Origin: PALSA-911 sp963743035 | GTDB lineage: Bacteria; Pseudomonadota; Alphaproteobacteria; Acetobacterales; Acetobacteraceae | Assembly: GCA_963743035.1 (NCBI GenBank) | Contig: CAVUOB010000002.1 | Span: 62,001-126,000, forward strand | Length of the DNA: 64,000 bases | Direction: 5' to 3' | Part shown: one piece after another, positions 46,036 to 53,888 of the stretch | Layout of the letters: the number at the start of each line of letters is the position of its first letter | Numbering within the stretch: the stretch's first letter is position 1 | The notes under the pieces: generated by a model | Seen by the model: only the letters and a program-made list of their open reading frames with translations | Database searches by the model: none | Told to the model about the DNA's origin: nothing | Position numbers and translations under genes: made by a program

Positions 46036-46896
46036 TCACCCCTTGTCGAGGAAGGCGCGGATGGCCGCGATGGTGGCGGCCGGCTGCTCTTCCATCAGCC
46101 AGTGACCGGAGTTGGCGATGACGGCGGAGGTCACGTCGGTGGCGACGAAGCGCAGATCGTCGGCCATGGCCGGGCCGAAGGATTTCTCGGCCCCGATCGC
46201 CAGCACGGGCATCGTCAGCTTGCCTCTGGCCGCGAAACCCTGGTTGTCGATCGCGTCCTGGGCGAATGCCGCGAACTGGTTGAACGCGGAATGCATGGCG
46301 CCGGGCCGCGCGTAGAGTTCGGCATAATGCTGCCGCGTCGCCTCGTCGATCGATGCCGGGCTGGCGGACAGCTCGTTCCAGAAGCGGTCGAGGTAGATGC
46401 GCTCGCGGCCTGCGACCAGGCGTTCGACGTCCGGTCCGCGAAAATTGAAATGCCACAGGGCGGGACTGCGGGTGATCTCGTCCCACGGGCCGATCCCCGG
46501 CAGCGGCGCGTCCATCGCCACCCAGCGGGTGACGCGATCCGGGTATTGCGCGGCGAAGGCATAGCCCACCATGTTGCCGATATCATGGGTCACGAGATCG
46601 GCCTGCCGGATCCCGAGCCGGTCGAGCACGCGCGCGACGTCGACGCCCTGTGTTTTCTTGTCGTAGCCGCCCTCGGGATGGGACGAGAGCCCCATCCCCC
46701 GCAAATCCGGTGCGACGATCCTGCGGTCAGGCACCAGCATCGCCGCCAAGGGAGCCCACATGTCTCCGGTATCGCCGAAGCCGTGCAGCAGGACCACCGC
46801 CGGCCCCTGGCCGCCGACCCGGACATGGATCGTCGCGTCATCGGTCTCAATCTCTTCGGTACGAAAGCCGGGGGGGAATTGCTGGATCGCTGCCAT
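46036..46896 (-). CDS. Alpha/beta hydrolase, haloalkane dehalogenase/epoxide hydrolase type
   Basis: 286-residue hydrolase. The HG motif is LLHGFGDTGDMW (about 37-48), and the nucleophile elbow THDIGNMVGY carries Asp instead of Ser, as in dehalogenases and epoxide hydrolases. The catalytic His is in IANSGHWLMEEQP. APDLRGMGLSSHP is the conserved strand-4 loop. It converges with the preceding hydrolase over 31 bases. The substrate could be a haloacid or an epoxide. Confidence 0.9.
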   Translation of the reverse strand: MAAIQQFPPGFRTEEIETDDATIHVRVGGQGPAVVLLHGFGDTGDMWAPLAAMLVPDRRIVAPDLRGMGLSSHPEGGYDKKTQGVDVARVLDRLGIRQADLVTHDIGNMVGYAFAAQYPDRVTRWVAMDAPLPGIGPWDEITRSPALWHFNFRGPDVERLVAGRERIYLDRFWNELSASPASIDEATRQHYAELYARPGAMHSAFNQFAAFAQDAIDNQGFAARGKLTMPVLAIGAEKSFGPAMADDLRFVATDVTSAVIANSGHWLMEEQPAATIAAIRAFLDKG

Positions 46897-46970
46897 ACGG
46901 TGCCCTCGGTAACGGAGACGCCGATCACTATGGCGGCTTTGCGCCGTCGGCGCTATTCGCCGGGGCGGCT

Positions 46971-47198
46971 CTACTCCGCCGGTGTTTCGCCGGGCTGGCT
47001 CCGGATCGCCGACAGTATGCGTTCCTCGGTATCCGTCTGCGGCGGTTTCGACTGCATGCCGCGCAGCAGCGCGATGGTCTGGCGCATCTGCCGGTAATAG
47101 GCGGTGCAGGCGGCGCAGATCGACAAATGCAGCCGCACGGCCAGCCGGCGATGATACGGCAGGGTGTGGTCCAGATACTCGCTTGCCAACTCGGGCAT
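46971..47198 (-). CDS. Zinc-finger anti-sigma factor
   Basis: 75-residue protein with the zf-HC2 signature: His in HLSICAACTAYY, that is His-x3-Cys-x2-Cys (about residues 23-30). The remainder is a short helix (QMRQTIALLRGMQSKPP) without a membrane segment, so it would be a soluble anti-sigma. The ATG at 47198 is preferred; a TTG at 47216 adds six codons. It diverges from the ECF sigma gene instead of following it, which is unusual. Confidence 0.75.
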   Translation of the reverse strand: MPELASEYLDHTLPYHRRLAVRLHLSICAACTAYYRQMRQTIALLRGMQSKPPQTDTEERILSAIRSQPGETPAE

Positions 47199-47311
47199 GT
47201 CACGGCAACGGAGCAATTCGGCTTCTACCTTTCGCGGCTATGCCGCTTATCGGATAACTCGCCGCCTGTCACGGCGTTACGTTGATTGCCAATATGCGAT
47301 AGTCTCGGCCC

Positions 47312-47343
47312 GGCTGCACGCCAGGCTGCACAATCGTCTGCAC
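47312..47343 (+). repeat. GCTGCAC-type direct repeats in the sigma/anti-sigma intergenic region
   Basis: GGCTGCAC occurs at 47312 and again at 47324, then TCTGCAC at 47337, with 12-13 base spacing. They lie about 30 bases before the sigma start and might be binding half-sites. The 171-base divergent region has no recognisable extracytoplasmic-function promoter. Confidence 0.45.
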
Positions 47344-47369
47344 ACCCTCGCCAAAGGCTGTTCCAGGAC

Positions 47370-48143
47370 ATGCGCGCCACCGAGTTCGATGACCCGGAAT
47401 TTCTGGAGCGTCTGCGCAAGGGCGATCAGGGTGCCTATCGCATCCTGATCCGCCGCTTCCACGGCTCGCTGGTCGGCGTCGCGTCCTCCATCATCGGCAG
47501 CCGGGCGCAGGCGGAGGAGGTGGTGCAGGACACCTGGCTGGCGGTGTTCTCCGGCATCGGCCGGTTCGAGGGGCGCTCCAGCCTGACCACCTGGCTGTTC
47601 AGCATCGTGCTCAACCGCGCCCGTACCCGCATCTCCCGCGAGGGCCGCACGGTCGGGCTGCCGGCGATCCTGGACGGCGGACCGCCCGGGGAGCGCGCCG
47701 TGGACGCGGCAGCCTTCAAGCCGGACGGGCACTGGATTGAGGCGCCACGGCTGTGGGACGAGATCAGCCCGGAGCGCATCGTCGCCGGCCGCCAGCTCTG
47801 GGAGCATGTGCAGGAAGCCATCGAGAAGCTGCCATCCGGCCAGCGCGCGGTGATCATCCTGCGCGACATGGAGGGGCGGGAATCCGACGAGATCTGCGAA
47901 CTGCTCTCCATCAGCCCGGAGAACCAGCGCGTGCTGCTGCACCGTGCCCGGGCCCGTATCCGCAAGACCGTGGACGCGCTGACGGGCAATCCGGCCCAAG
48001 CCGCCATTCCCGCCGCGGCGCGCGGCACGAGCGCGAAACCTTCCGGCCTCGCGCGGCTCGGCCTGGCGCTGGGCCGGTTCGGCGCACCGGTCAGCGCGGC
48101 CTGGCGATGGACCGGCCAGCCCGCAGCCAGCCTGCCGGCGTGA
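47370..48143 (+). CDS. ECF RNA polymerase sigma factor
   Basis: 257-residue sigma-70-like protein. Region 2 covers about residues 12-75 (FHGSLVGVASSIIGSRAQAE, QDTWLAVFSGIGRFEGRSSL, TWLFSIVLNRARTR). Region 4 is seen in IEKLPSGQRAVIILRDMEGR and ELLSISPENQRVLLHRARAR. A roughly 50-residue Ala/Gly-rich tail is unusual. The ATG at 47370 with CCAGGA is favoured over an upstream ATG at 47286 that lacks homology. It probably controls stress or cell-envelope genes under the divergent anti-sigma factor. Confidence 0.9.
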   Translation: MRATEFDDPEFLERLRKGDQGAYRILIRRFHGSLVGVASSIIGSRAQAEEVVQDTWLAVFSGIGRFEGRSSLTTWLFSIVLNRARTRISREGRTVGLPAILDGGPPGERAVDAAAFKPDGHWIEAPRLWDEISPERIVAGRQLWEHVQEAIEKLPSGQRAVIILRDMEGRESDEICELLSISPENQRVLLHRARARIRKTVDALTGNPAQAAIPAAARGTSAKPSGLARLGLALGRFGAPVSAAWRWTGQPAASLPA

Positions 48144-48292
48144 TCAGGCTGCCCATCTTCGGATTCCTCGATTACAGCCAGCTTGCCGGGGCGGGCGGCA
48201 AGTCAAGGCGCGCGCAGCGCCCGCGCGCTTGCGCGGCTTGACCTTGAGTTGCCGACCGGCTCGGCCAGAAAATCCGGAATCGAGGCAGCCGA

Positions 48293-48309
48293 CAGGGACA
48301 ACGTCCCTG
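48293..48309. terminator. Hairpin in the convergent region after the sigma gene
   Basis: CAGGGAC and GTCCCTG with a 3-base loop lie 10 bases before the 3-hydroxyacyl-CoA dehydrogenase stop on the opposite strand. A longer imperfect stem (GTCAAG ... CTTGAC, 48202-48244) precedes it. They probably stop both convergent transcripts. Confidence 0.45.
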
Positions 48310-48319
48310 GTAATGACAT

Positions 48320-49262
48320 TTATGCCTTTTCCCGGGCGATCATCGTCATCATCTCCACCAGCAGCCGGTCGCGCTCGGCCGACAATTCGCCGATGCCGCG
48401 CCCGGCCGCCTCCCGGTTCACCCCCTCGATCAGCTGCCGGCACAGATCGTCGGTGATCGCCGGGGTTCGCATCGTCTGCCACCAGCCCTCGAACACGCTG
48501 CGGAACTGCGCCAGCATATGCGCATAGCCGCCGTCACCGCCGCCGAGATGCAGGGTCATGTGCGGGCCCATGATCGCCCAGCGCAAGCCGGGGCCGGCGG
48601 TGATGGCGGTGTCCACGTCCTCCACGCTGGCGAGGCCCGGAGGCCACGGCGTCCATCGCCTCGCGGACCAGCGCCGCCTGCAGCCGGTTGGCCAGGTGGC
48701 CCGGCGCCTCCTTGCGGATGTGGATCGCCTTCTTGCCGATGCCGTTATAGAAATCCAGGCACCAGGCGATGGTTTCCGGCGTGGTCTGCCTGCCGCCCAC
48801 CACTTCGACCAGCGGGATCAGGTGCGGCGGGTTGAACGGGTGGCCGATGACGAACCGGCCGGGCGTGCGCAGCCCCGCCTGCAGTTCGCTCATGATCAGG
48901 CCGGAGGAGGAGCTGGCCAGGATCGCGTCCGGCTCCATGACCGCTTCCAGCGAGGCGTACAGCGCCCGCTTCACATCCGTGCGTTCCGGCGCGTTCTCCT
49001 GGACGAACTGGGCGCCGCGCACCGCTTCCTCCGGCGTGGCGTGGAAGCTCCAGGCGTCCGGGGAGGCGTTCTTGCCGAGGCCGAGCTGCTGCAGGACCGG
49101 CCAGGCATCGGCCACGAAGCGGCGCAGATAGGCCTCGGCTGCCGGGTTGGGGTCGGAAACCGCCACCCGCATGCCATGTGCGAGGAAATAGGACGCCCAG
49201 CTGGCACCGATGGTGCCGGCACCGATCACGGCGACTTGTTGGACTTGATCGGGCTGCGTCAT
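48320..49262 (-). pseudogene. 3-hydroxyacyl-CoA dehydrogenase (carnitine-dehydrogenase-like), frameshifted
   Basis: About 313 residues in two frames. The 5' part begins MTQPDQVQQVAVIGAGTIG, with the NAD motif GAGTIGASWA, and holds GHPFNPPHLIPLVEVVGG, the catalytic-His segment. The 3' part (to 48320) has DVDTAITAGPGLRWAIMGPH. Removing one G from a GGG run at 48643-48645 restores a continuous DAVASGLASVEDVD. So it is one gene with a one-base insertion, possibly a sequencing error. It lies divergent from the kinase/acyl-CoA dehydrogenase pair and would oxidise 3-hydroxyacyl-CoA made by them. Confidence 0.82.
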
Positions 49263-49366
49263 CGCGTTCCTCCTGGCGGGTTGCTGGCCGGGGATTCTCG
49301 CGGCCTTGACGGCGGGGGGCAAGGTCCGCACTTTCCGCCCGCTCGCACTGCCTGCTGGGAGGTCCC

Positions 49367-50437
49367 GTGTCCGAACCAAAGATCGCCGATCTGCGCGAAG
49401 CCGGCGAAGGGGTAGAACTCGACTGGCCGGCGATCCGCGCGTATCTGGCGGGGCACGGGCTGACGCTGGATGAAGCCCCGCCACCGCGCCAGTTCGCCGG
49501 CGGGCTGGCCAACCTGAACTACCTGATCCACCTGTCCGGCCAGCCAGCCGTGCTGCGCCGGCCGCCATTCGGCGACTTGCCACCGGGCGCCCACGACATG
49601 GCGCGCGAGCACCGCATCCTGTCGCGCCTGTCGGCCGCCTTGCCCTTCGTGCCGAACAGCCTGCATCTCTGCGACGACAAATCGGTGATCGGCGCGCAGT
49701 TCCAGATCCTGGAATACCGCCCCGGCCTGGTGGTGCGCGAAACCATGCCGCCATCGCTCGCCGGCCGTCCGGAAGCCGGCGCCAGGTTGGCGCAGGTGGC
49801 GCTGGAGACCCTGGGCGCCATCCACGCAGTGGATGCGGAGGCGGTCGGCCTGGCCGATCTCGGCCGGCCGCAGGGCTTCCTTGGCCGCGCCGTCTCCGGC
49901 TGGTGCAAGCGCGGCGCCATCGTGCTGGAGGAAGGCACGCAGGCGCTGCACCGCGACCTTGGCGCCTGGCTGGAAGCCAACCAGGTACCGGACGGCGCGC
50001 CCGCCCTGTTGCACAATGATTTCAAGCTCAACAACATGATCCTGGACCCGGACACCCTGGCCGTGCGCGCCGTGCTGGACTGGGACCAGGGCACCCGCGG
50101 CGATCCGCTGTTCGATTTCGCCACACTGCTCAGCTACTGGACCCGCCCGGGCGATCCGCAGCCGCTGTTCGACATGGAGCAGGGGCCGTTCCACGCGCCG
50201 GGCTTTCCTTCCCGCGAGCAGGCGGTGGCGGAATACGCGCGGATCACCGGTCGTGACGTTTCCAACTTCCTGTTCTACCGCGTGTTGGCGATGTACAAGC
50301 TGAGCGTGATCTTCCTGCAGCTCGGCCACCGCTACCGCACCGGCGTCACCACCGAGCCGCGCTACGCGCATCTGTCGGCGATCGGCACCGGCATCGCCGA
50401 ATTCACCCATGAGATCGCCCGCGGGCGCGCCTTCTGA
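49367..50437 (+). CDS. Aminoglycoside-phosphotransferase-like kinase (ACAD10/11, LvaA type)
   Basis: 356-residue APH-fold kinase. The catalytic loop is HNDFKLNN (His216, Asp218, Asn223) and the metal motif is VLDWDQGTRGDP (Asp238). The glycine loop is in FAGGLANLNYLI. This kinase is fused to an acyl-CoA dehydrogenase in human ACAD10/11 and sits beside one in bacterial levulinate (lva) operons, where it phosphorylates the 4-hydroxyl of 4-hydroxyacyl-CoA. Here the dehydrogenase follows 12 bases on, so the pair is probably functional. Confidence 0.88.
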   Translation: MSEPKIADLREAGEGVELDWPAIRAYLAGHGLTLDEAPPPRQFAGGLANLNYLIHLSGQPAVLRRPPFGDLPPGAHDMAREHRILSRLSAALPFVPNSLHLCDDKSVIGAQFQILEYRPGLVVRETMPPSLAGRPEAGARLAQVALETLGAIHAVDAEAVGLADLGRPQGFLGRAVSGWCKRGAIVLEEGTQALHRDLGAWLEANQVPDGAPALLHNDFKLNNMILDPDTLAVRAVLDWDQGTRGDPLFDFATLLSYWTRPGDPQPLFDMEQGPFHAPGFPSREQAVAEYARITGRDVSNFLFYRVLAMYKLSVIFLQLGHRYRTGVTTEPRYAHLSAIGTGIAEFTHEIARGRAF

Positions 50438-50449
50438 AGGAACAGCAGC

Positions 50450-51619
50450 ATGGATTTCTCGCTCTCCCCCCAACACGCCGAATTGCAGGAGCGTACCCGG
50501 ACCTTCATTCGCGAAAAGATCGTGCCGCTGGAAGGCGACAAGCGCCAGACCCGGCACGGCCCGACCGATGAGTTCCGCCGCGAACTGAACAGGCTGGCCG
50601 CCGCCGCGGGCCTGATTGCGCCGCATGTCGGCGTGGAATATGGCGGGCTCGGCCTGTCGCATGTCGGCAAGGCGATCGTGTTCGAGGAAGCCGGCTACTC
50701 CCTGCTCGGCGGCCTGGCGCTGAACATCTCCGCCCCCGACGAGGGCAACATGCATTTGCTGGAACAGGTGGCGACCGAGGAACAGAAGGAGCGCTATCTG
50801 CGCCCGCTGGCATCGGGCGAGGTGCGTTCCTGTTTCTGCATGACCGAACCGCCGCCGGGTGCCGGGTCGGATCCGGCAGCGATGAAATCGACCTGCGTGA
50901 AGGACGGCGATCACTATGTGATCAACGGCGACAAATGGTTCATCACCGGCGCCGAGGGCGCGGCCTTCGCCATCATCATGGTGAAGGGCGAGGACGGCGC
51001 CGCGACGATGTTCCTGTCGCCGATGGACGCGCCGGGGATCGAGATCGTCCGCACCATGGACAGCCTGGACCAGGGCTTTCCCGGCGGGCATTGCGTGGTG
51101 AAGTTCAACAATCTGCGCGTCCCGGAAACCGCCATTCTCGGCGAATTGGGCAAAGGCTTCCGCTATGCCCAGGTGCGCCTGGCGCCGGCGCGGTTGACGC
51201 ATTGCATGCGCTGGCTCGGCGCCGCGCGGCGCGCGCACGAGATCGCCACCGAATACGCTCGTCACCGCGAAGCCTTCGGCCAGAAGCTCGGCCATCACGA
51301 GGGCGTCGGCTTCATGCTGGCCGACAACGAAATGGACATCCGCGTCGCCCGGCTGATGATCTGGCAGACCGCCTGGGTGCTGGACCAGGGCGAGCGGGGC
51401 GGCACCGAATCCTCGATGGCCAAGGTGGTCTGTTCCGAAGCGATCTGGCGCGTCGCCGACCGCTCCGTGCAGATCATGGGCGGGCAGGGCGTGACCGGGG
51501 AAACGCTGGTGGAGCGCATCTTCCGCGAGGTCCGCGGCTTCCGGATCTACGACGGCCCATCGGAAGTGCATCGCTGGAGCCTGGCGCAGAAGATCATGCG
51601 CCAGGGGGCGAACTGGTAG
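50450..51619 (+). CDS. Acyl-CoA dehydrogenase-like enzyme, ACAD10/11 clade
   Basis: 389-residue acyl-CoA dehydrogenase fold. Visible are the middle-domain TEPPPGAGSDPAAMKST, EAFGQKLGHHEGVGFM and the C-terminal FRIYDGPSEVHRWSLAQKIM. At the usual catalytic Glu (Y-E-G) there is Asp (YDGPSEVHR), as in the clade that turns 4-phosphoacyl-CoA into the 2-enoyl or 3-hydroxy products. It is placed directly after the partner kinase, with AAGGAACAGCAGC before ATG 50450. Inferred function: 4-hydroxy acid degradation. Confidence 0.9.
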   Translation: MDFSLSPQHAELQERTRTFIREKIVPLEGDKRQTRHGPTDEFRRELNRLAAAAGLIAPHVGVEYGGLGLSHVGKAIVFEEAGYSLLGGLALNISAPDEGNMHLLEQVATEEQKERYLRPLASGEVRSCFCMTEPPPGAGSDPAAMKSTCVKDGDHYVINGDKWFITGAEGAAFAIIMVKGEDGAATMFLSPMDAPGIEIVRTMDSLDQGFPGGHCVVKFNNLRVPETAILGELGKGFRYAQVRLAPARLTHCMRWLGAARRAHEIATEYARHREAFGQKLGHHEGVGFMLADNEMDIRVARLMIWQTAWVLDQGERGGTESSMAKVVCSEAIWRVADRSVQIMGGQGVTGETLVERIFREVRGFRIYDGPSEVHRWSLAQKIMRQGANW

Positions 51620-51641
51620 CGGCGTTATTTTTCGCCGAACC

Positions 51642-51677
51642 TTGCTATCACTGCTAGCATTGCATATAATGCTGGCA
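51642..51677 (+). promoter_or_regulatory. Promoter and operator of the toxin-antitoxin operon (leaderless)
   Basis: A -35 TTGCTA (51642-51647), a 17-base spacer and a perfect -10 TATAAT (51665-51670) predict transcription starting at or next to the A of the antitoxin ATG (51677). The mRNA would therefore be leaderless; no ribosome site exists. An inverted repeat, TGCTAGCATT (51652-51661) and AATGCTGGCA (51668-51677), surrounds the -10 box and reaches the start codon. It is the likely FitA/VapB-type autorepression site. Confidence 0.75.
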
Positions 51678-51925
51678 TGAGCACGTTGATGGTCCGCAAT
51701 GTCGATCCAACATTGAAGGAGAAGCTGCGCGTGCGTGCAGCCCAGCACGGCCGATCGATGGAAGCCGAACTGCGTCACATCCTCAGCGACGTGTTGGCGG
51801 ACGAGAGGGGCGAGGAAATCAACCTTGCCGAGGCGATCCGCAGGCGCTTCGCCCCGCTCGGGGGTGTTGAGCTGGAGCCGCATCCGCCGGTACCCGTTGG
51901 CCCGCCGTCATCCTTCGAGCCTTGA
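51677..51925 (+). CDS. FitA/VapB-like ribbon-helix-helix antitoxin
   Basis: 82-residue antitoxin. The N-terminus STLMVRNVDPTLKEKLRVRA is the RHH DNA-binding motif, followed by EAELRHILSDVLAD. The acidic/proline-rich C-terminus (HPPVPVGPPSSFEP) probably wraps the toxin. It is expected to bind its own promoter, which overlaps this start. Its stop overlaps the TTG start of the toxin (TTGA). Confidence 0.93.
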   Translation: MSTLMVRNVDPTLKEKLRVRAAQHGRSMEAELRHILSDVLADERGEEINLAEAIRRRFAPLGGVELEPHPPVPVGPPSSFEP

Positions 51926-52344
51926 TCGTCCTCGACACAAATGTTCTTTCAGAACTGATGCGCGCTGCGCCACACCCGGCTGTGCTGGACTGGGTGGCGG
52001 CGCAACCCCGTGCAACGCTCTACACCACGAGCATCAACCAGGCTGAGATTCTGTATGGCATTGCAGCGCTTCCTGAAGGGCGCAAGCGCGATGCCCTGGC
52101 GGCGGCGGCGGGGGCGATGTTCGCCGAGGACATGGCCGGCCGCGTACTGCCCTTCAGCAGCGCGGCGGCGGTCCATTACGGCGAAATCGTCATCGCGCGC
52201 CGGCGGGCAGGCAATCCGATCGAGGGGTTCGATGCGCTGATTGCCGCCACGGCGTTAGCCGCAGGCGCCGGAGTTGCTACCCGGGACATCGGTGGCTTTC
52301 GGGACTGCGGCCTGCATGTCGTCCTGGATCCCTGGACCGCATGA
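51922..52344 (+). CDS. FitB/VapC-family PIN-domain toxin ribonuclease
   Basis: 140-residue PIN-domain endoribonuclease. Acidic metal-binding residues are Asp in VLDTNVLSEL, Glu in SINQAEILYG, Asp in EGFDALIAATA and Asp in VATRDIGGF. The close match to FitB (ELMRAAPHPAVLDWVAAQP) suggests a chromosomal plasmid-stabilisation-like pair. It starts at TTG 51922, overlapping the antitoxin stop. Confidence 0.93.
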   Translation: MIVLDTNVLSELMRAAPHPAVLDWVAAQPRATLYTTSINQAEILYGIAALPEGRKRDALAAAAGAMFAEDMAGRVLPFSSAAAVHYGEIVIARRRAGNPIEGFDALIAATALAAGAGVATRDIGGFRDCGLHVVLDPWTA

Positions 52345-52424
52345 TCTGGTCAAACATTGCCCGCCATGCTTGTTCAGCTGATCGCCAACCCCAGGCCACC
52401 CGGCCGTCAGACCAGGATCCCCAC

Positions 52425-53672
52425 ATGAGCCTATCGCGCCGCAACGTCGTCCTTGGAGGGGCCGCCATCGCGTCCGCCGCCACCGCTATCGCACCCGTCC
52501 GCCGCGCCCGCGCGCAGGGCCAGCCCATGATCCGCATCGGCGTGCTGACGGATCTTTCGGGCCAGTACCGCGACAATTCCGGCCCGACCTCGGTGCTCGC
52601 GGCGAAGCAGGCGGTGGAGGATTTCAACCCCTCCGCGCACGGCTTCAATGTCGAAATCCTGTCCGCCGATCATCAGCAGAAGCCCGATATCGGCGCCTCG
52701 GTGGCGCGGCAATGGTTCGACCGGGACGGCGTCAACGCGGTTGTCGACGTCAACAACACCGCCATCGCTCTGGCGGTAAACAATGTTGCGGTGGACAAGA
52801 ACAAGGCGGTGCTGATCAGCGGCGCCGCCTCGGCCGATCTGACCAGCAAATACTGCACGCCAAACTCCATCCACTTCGCGCCCGACACCTATATGGACGC
52901 CCATTCCACCGGCGGCGCGGTGCTGCAGGGCGGCGGCAAGGACTGGTTCCTGATCATCGCCGACTACACCTTCGGCCATGCGTTGGAGCGGGACGTGACC
53001 GCCCTGGTCACCGCCGGCGGCGGCAAGGTGGTCGGCAGCGCCGCCTATCCGTTTCCCGGCACGACGGATTACTCCTCGTTCCTGCTCGCGGCCCAGGCCA
53101 GCGGCGCCAAGGTCATCGGCCTGTGCAACACCGGCGGCGACATGGAGAACTGCGTCAAGCAGGCGCGCGAGTTCAGCCTCGGCCAGCAGGGGATCAAGGT
53201 CGCGGCCCTGGTCGGCTTCATCACCGAGGTGAAGTCCATGGGGCTGGAGACCGCCGAGGGCCTGCTGCTGTCGGAGACGTTCTACTGGGACCTGAACGAT
53301 CGCACCCGTGCCTTCACCAAGCGCTTCCTGCCGAAATCGCCGAACAACTATCCGACCTCGCTGCATGCCGGCGCCTATGCCGCCACGCTGCATTACCTCA
53401 AGGCGGTGGCGGCGATGGATCCGGCCAAGGGCATCCCGGGCGGCCGGGAGGCGATCGCGGTGATGAAGCAGATGCCGACCGACGATGACTGCTTCGGCAA
53501 GAACACCATCCGCGCCGATGGCCGGTTCCTGTGTCCGGCCTATCTGTTCCGCGCCAAGTCGCCGGCGCAGAGCAGGATGCCGTGGGACATCTTCGAGCTG
53601 GTCGCGACGACGCCCGCCGACAAGGCCTTCCGGCCGATGTCCGAGGGCACCTGCAGCCTCGTCCACGCCTGA
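52425..53672 (+). CDS. Periplasmic substrate-binding protein (Leu/Ile/Val type)
   Basis: 415-residue ABC binding protein. The Tat-like signal is SRRNVVLGGAAIASAATAIA, with a cleavage site around RARAQG. The mature part starts MIRIGVLTDLSGQYRDNSGP, typical of branched-chain amino-acid/amide-binding proteins. ATG 52425 is preceded by ACCAGGATCCCCAC. The cognate permeases and ATPases of its family (LivHMGF) are not in the window, and the transporter genes after it are of another family. The ligand is unknown. Confidence 0.9.
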   Translation: MSLSRRNVVLGGAAIASAATAIAPVRRARAQGQPMIRIGVLTDLSGQYRDNSGPTSVLAAKQAVEDFNPSAHGFNVEILSADHQQKPDIGASVARQWFDRDGVNAVVDVNNTAIALAVNNVAVDKNKAVLISGAASADLTSKYCTPNSIHFAPDTYMDAHSTGGAVLQGGGKDWFLIIADYTFGHALERDVTALVTAGGGKVVGSAAYPFPGTTDYSSFLLAAQASGAKVIGLCNTGGDMENCVKQAREFSLGQQGIKVAALVGFITEVKSMGLETAEGLLLSETFYWDLNDRTRAFTKRFLPKSPNNYPTSLHAGAYAATLHYLKAVAAMDPAKGIPGGREAIAVMKQMPTDDDCFGKNTIRADGRFLCPAYLFRAKSPAQSRMPWDIFELVATTPADKAFRPMSEGTCSLVHA

Positions 53673-53681
53673 TGCCGGCTT

Positions 53682-53714
53682 GCGGCGTGTCCGGCTTTCC
53701 AGCCGGCACGCCGC
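53682..53714 (+). terminator. Terminator hairpin after the binding-protein gene
   Basis: The arms GCGGCGTG-T-CCGGC and GCCGGCACGCCGC form a 13-bp stem with one bulged T and a 6-base loop. It begins 10 bases after the stop of the binding-protein gene. It separates that gene from the transporter genes that follow. Between it and 53889 only a short GGTTCCCRT duplication was seen. Confidence 0.7.
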
Positions 53715-53888
53715 ATCTGAACCGAAACCCCTCCAGTTGACGGGGCCATGACACATCGAGATGTGCAAGGCCTTTAGCCGCTGCTACAAGTTGATGCCGG
53801 TTCCCATGGTTCCCGTGGAGCCGTGCCGGCACGCCATCGATCCTGACACCCACGCCTTCCTCTTCCGTCCGTCGAGAAACATGCACCG

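Noticed and set aside
49259..51883. Very long open frame on the minus strand, opposite the kinase and acyl-CoA dehydrogenase genes
   Set aside because: It is an antisense shadow of GC-rich coding sequence; the translation is rich in Arg, His and Gly with no recognisable domain, and the opposite strand has clear enzymes.
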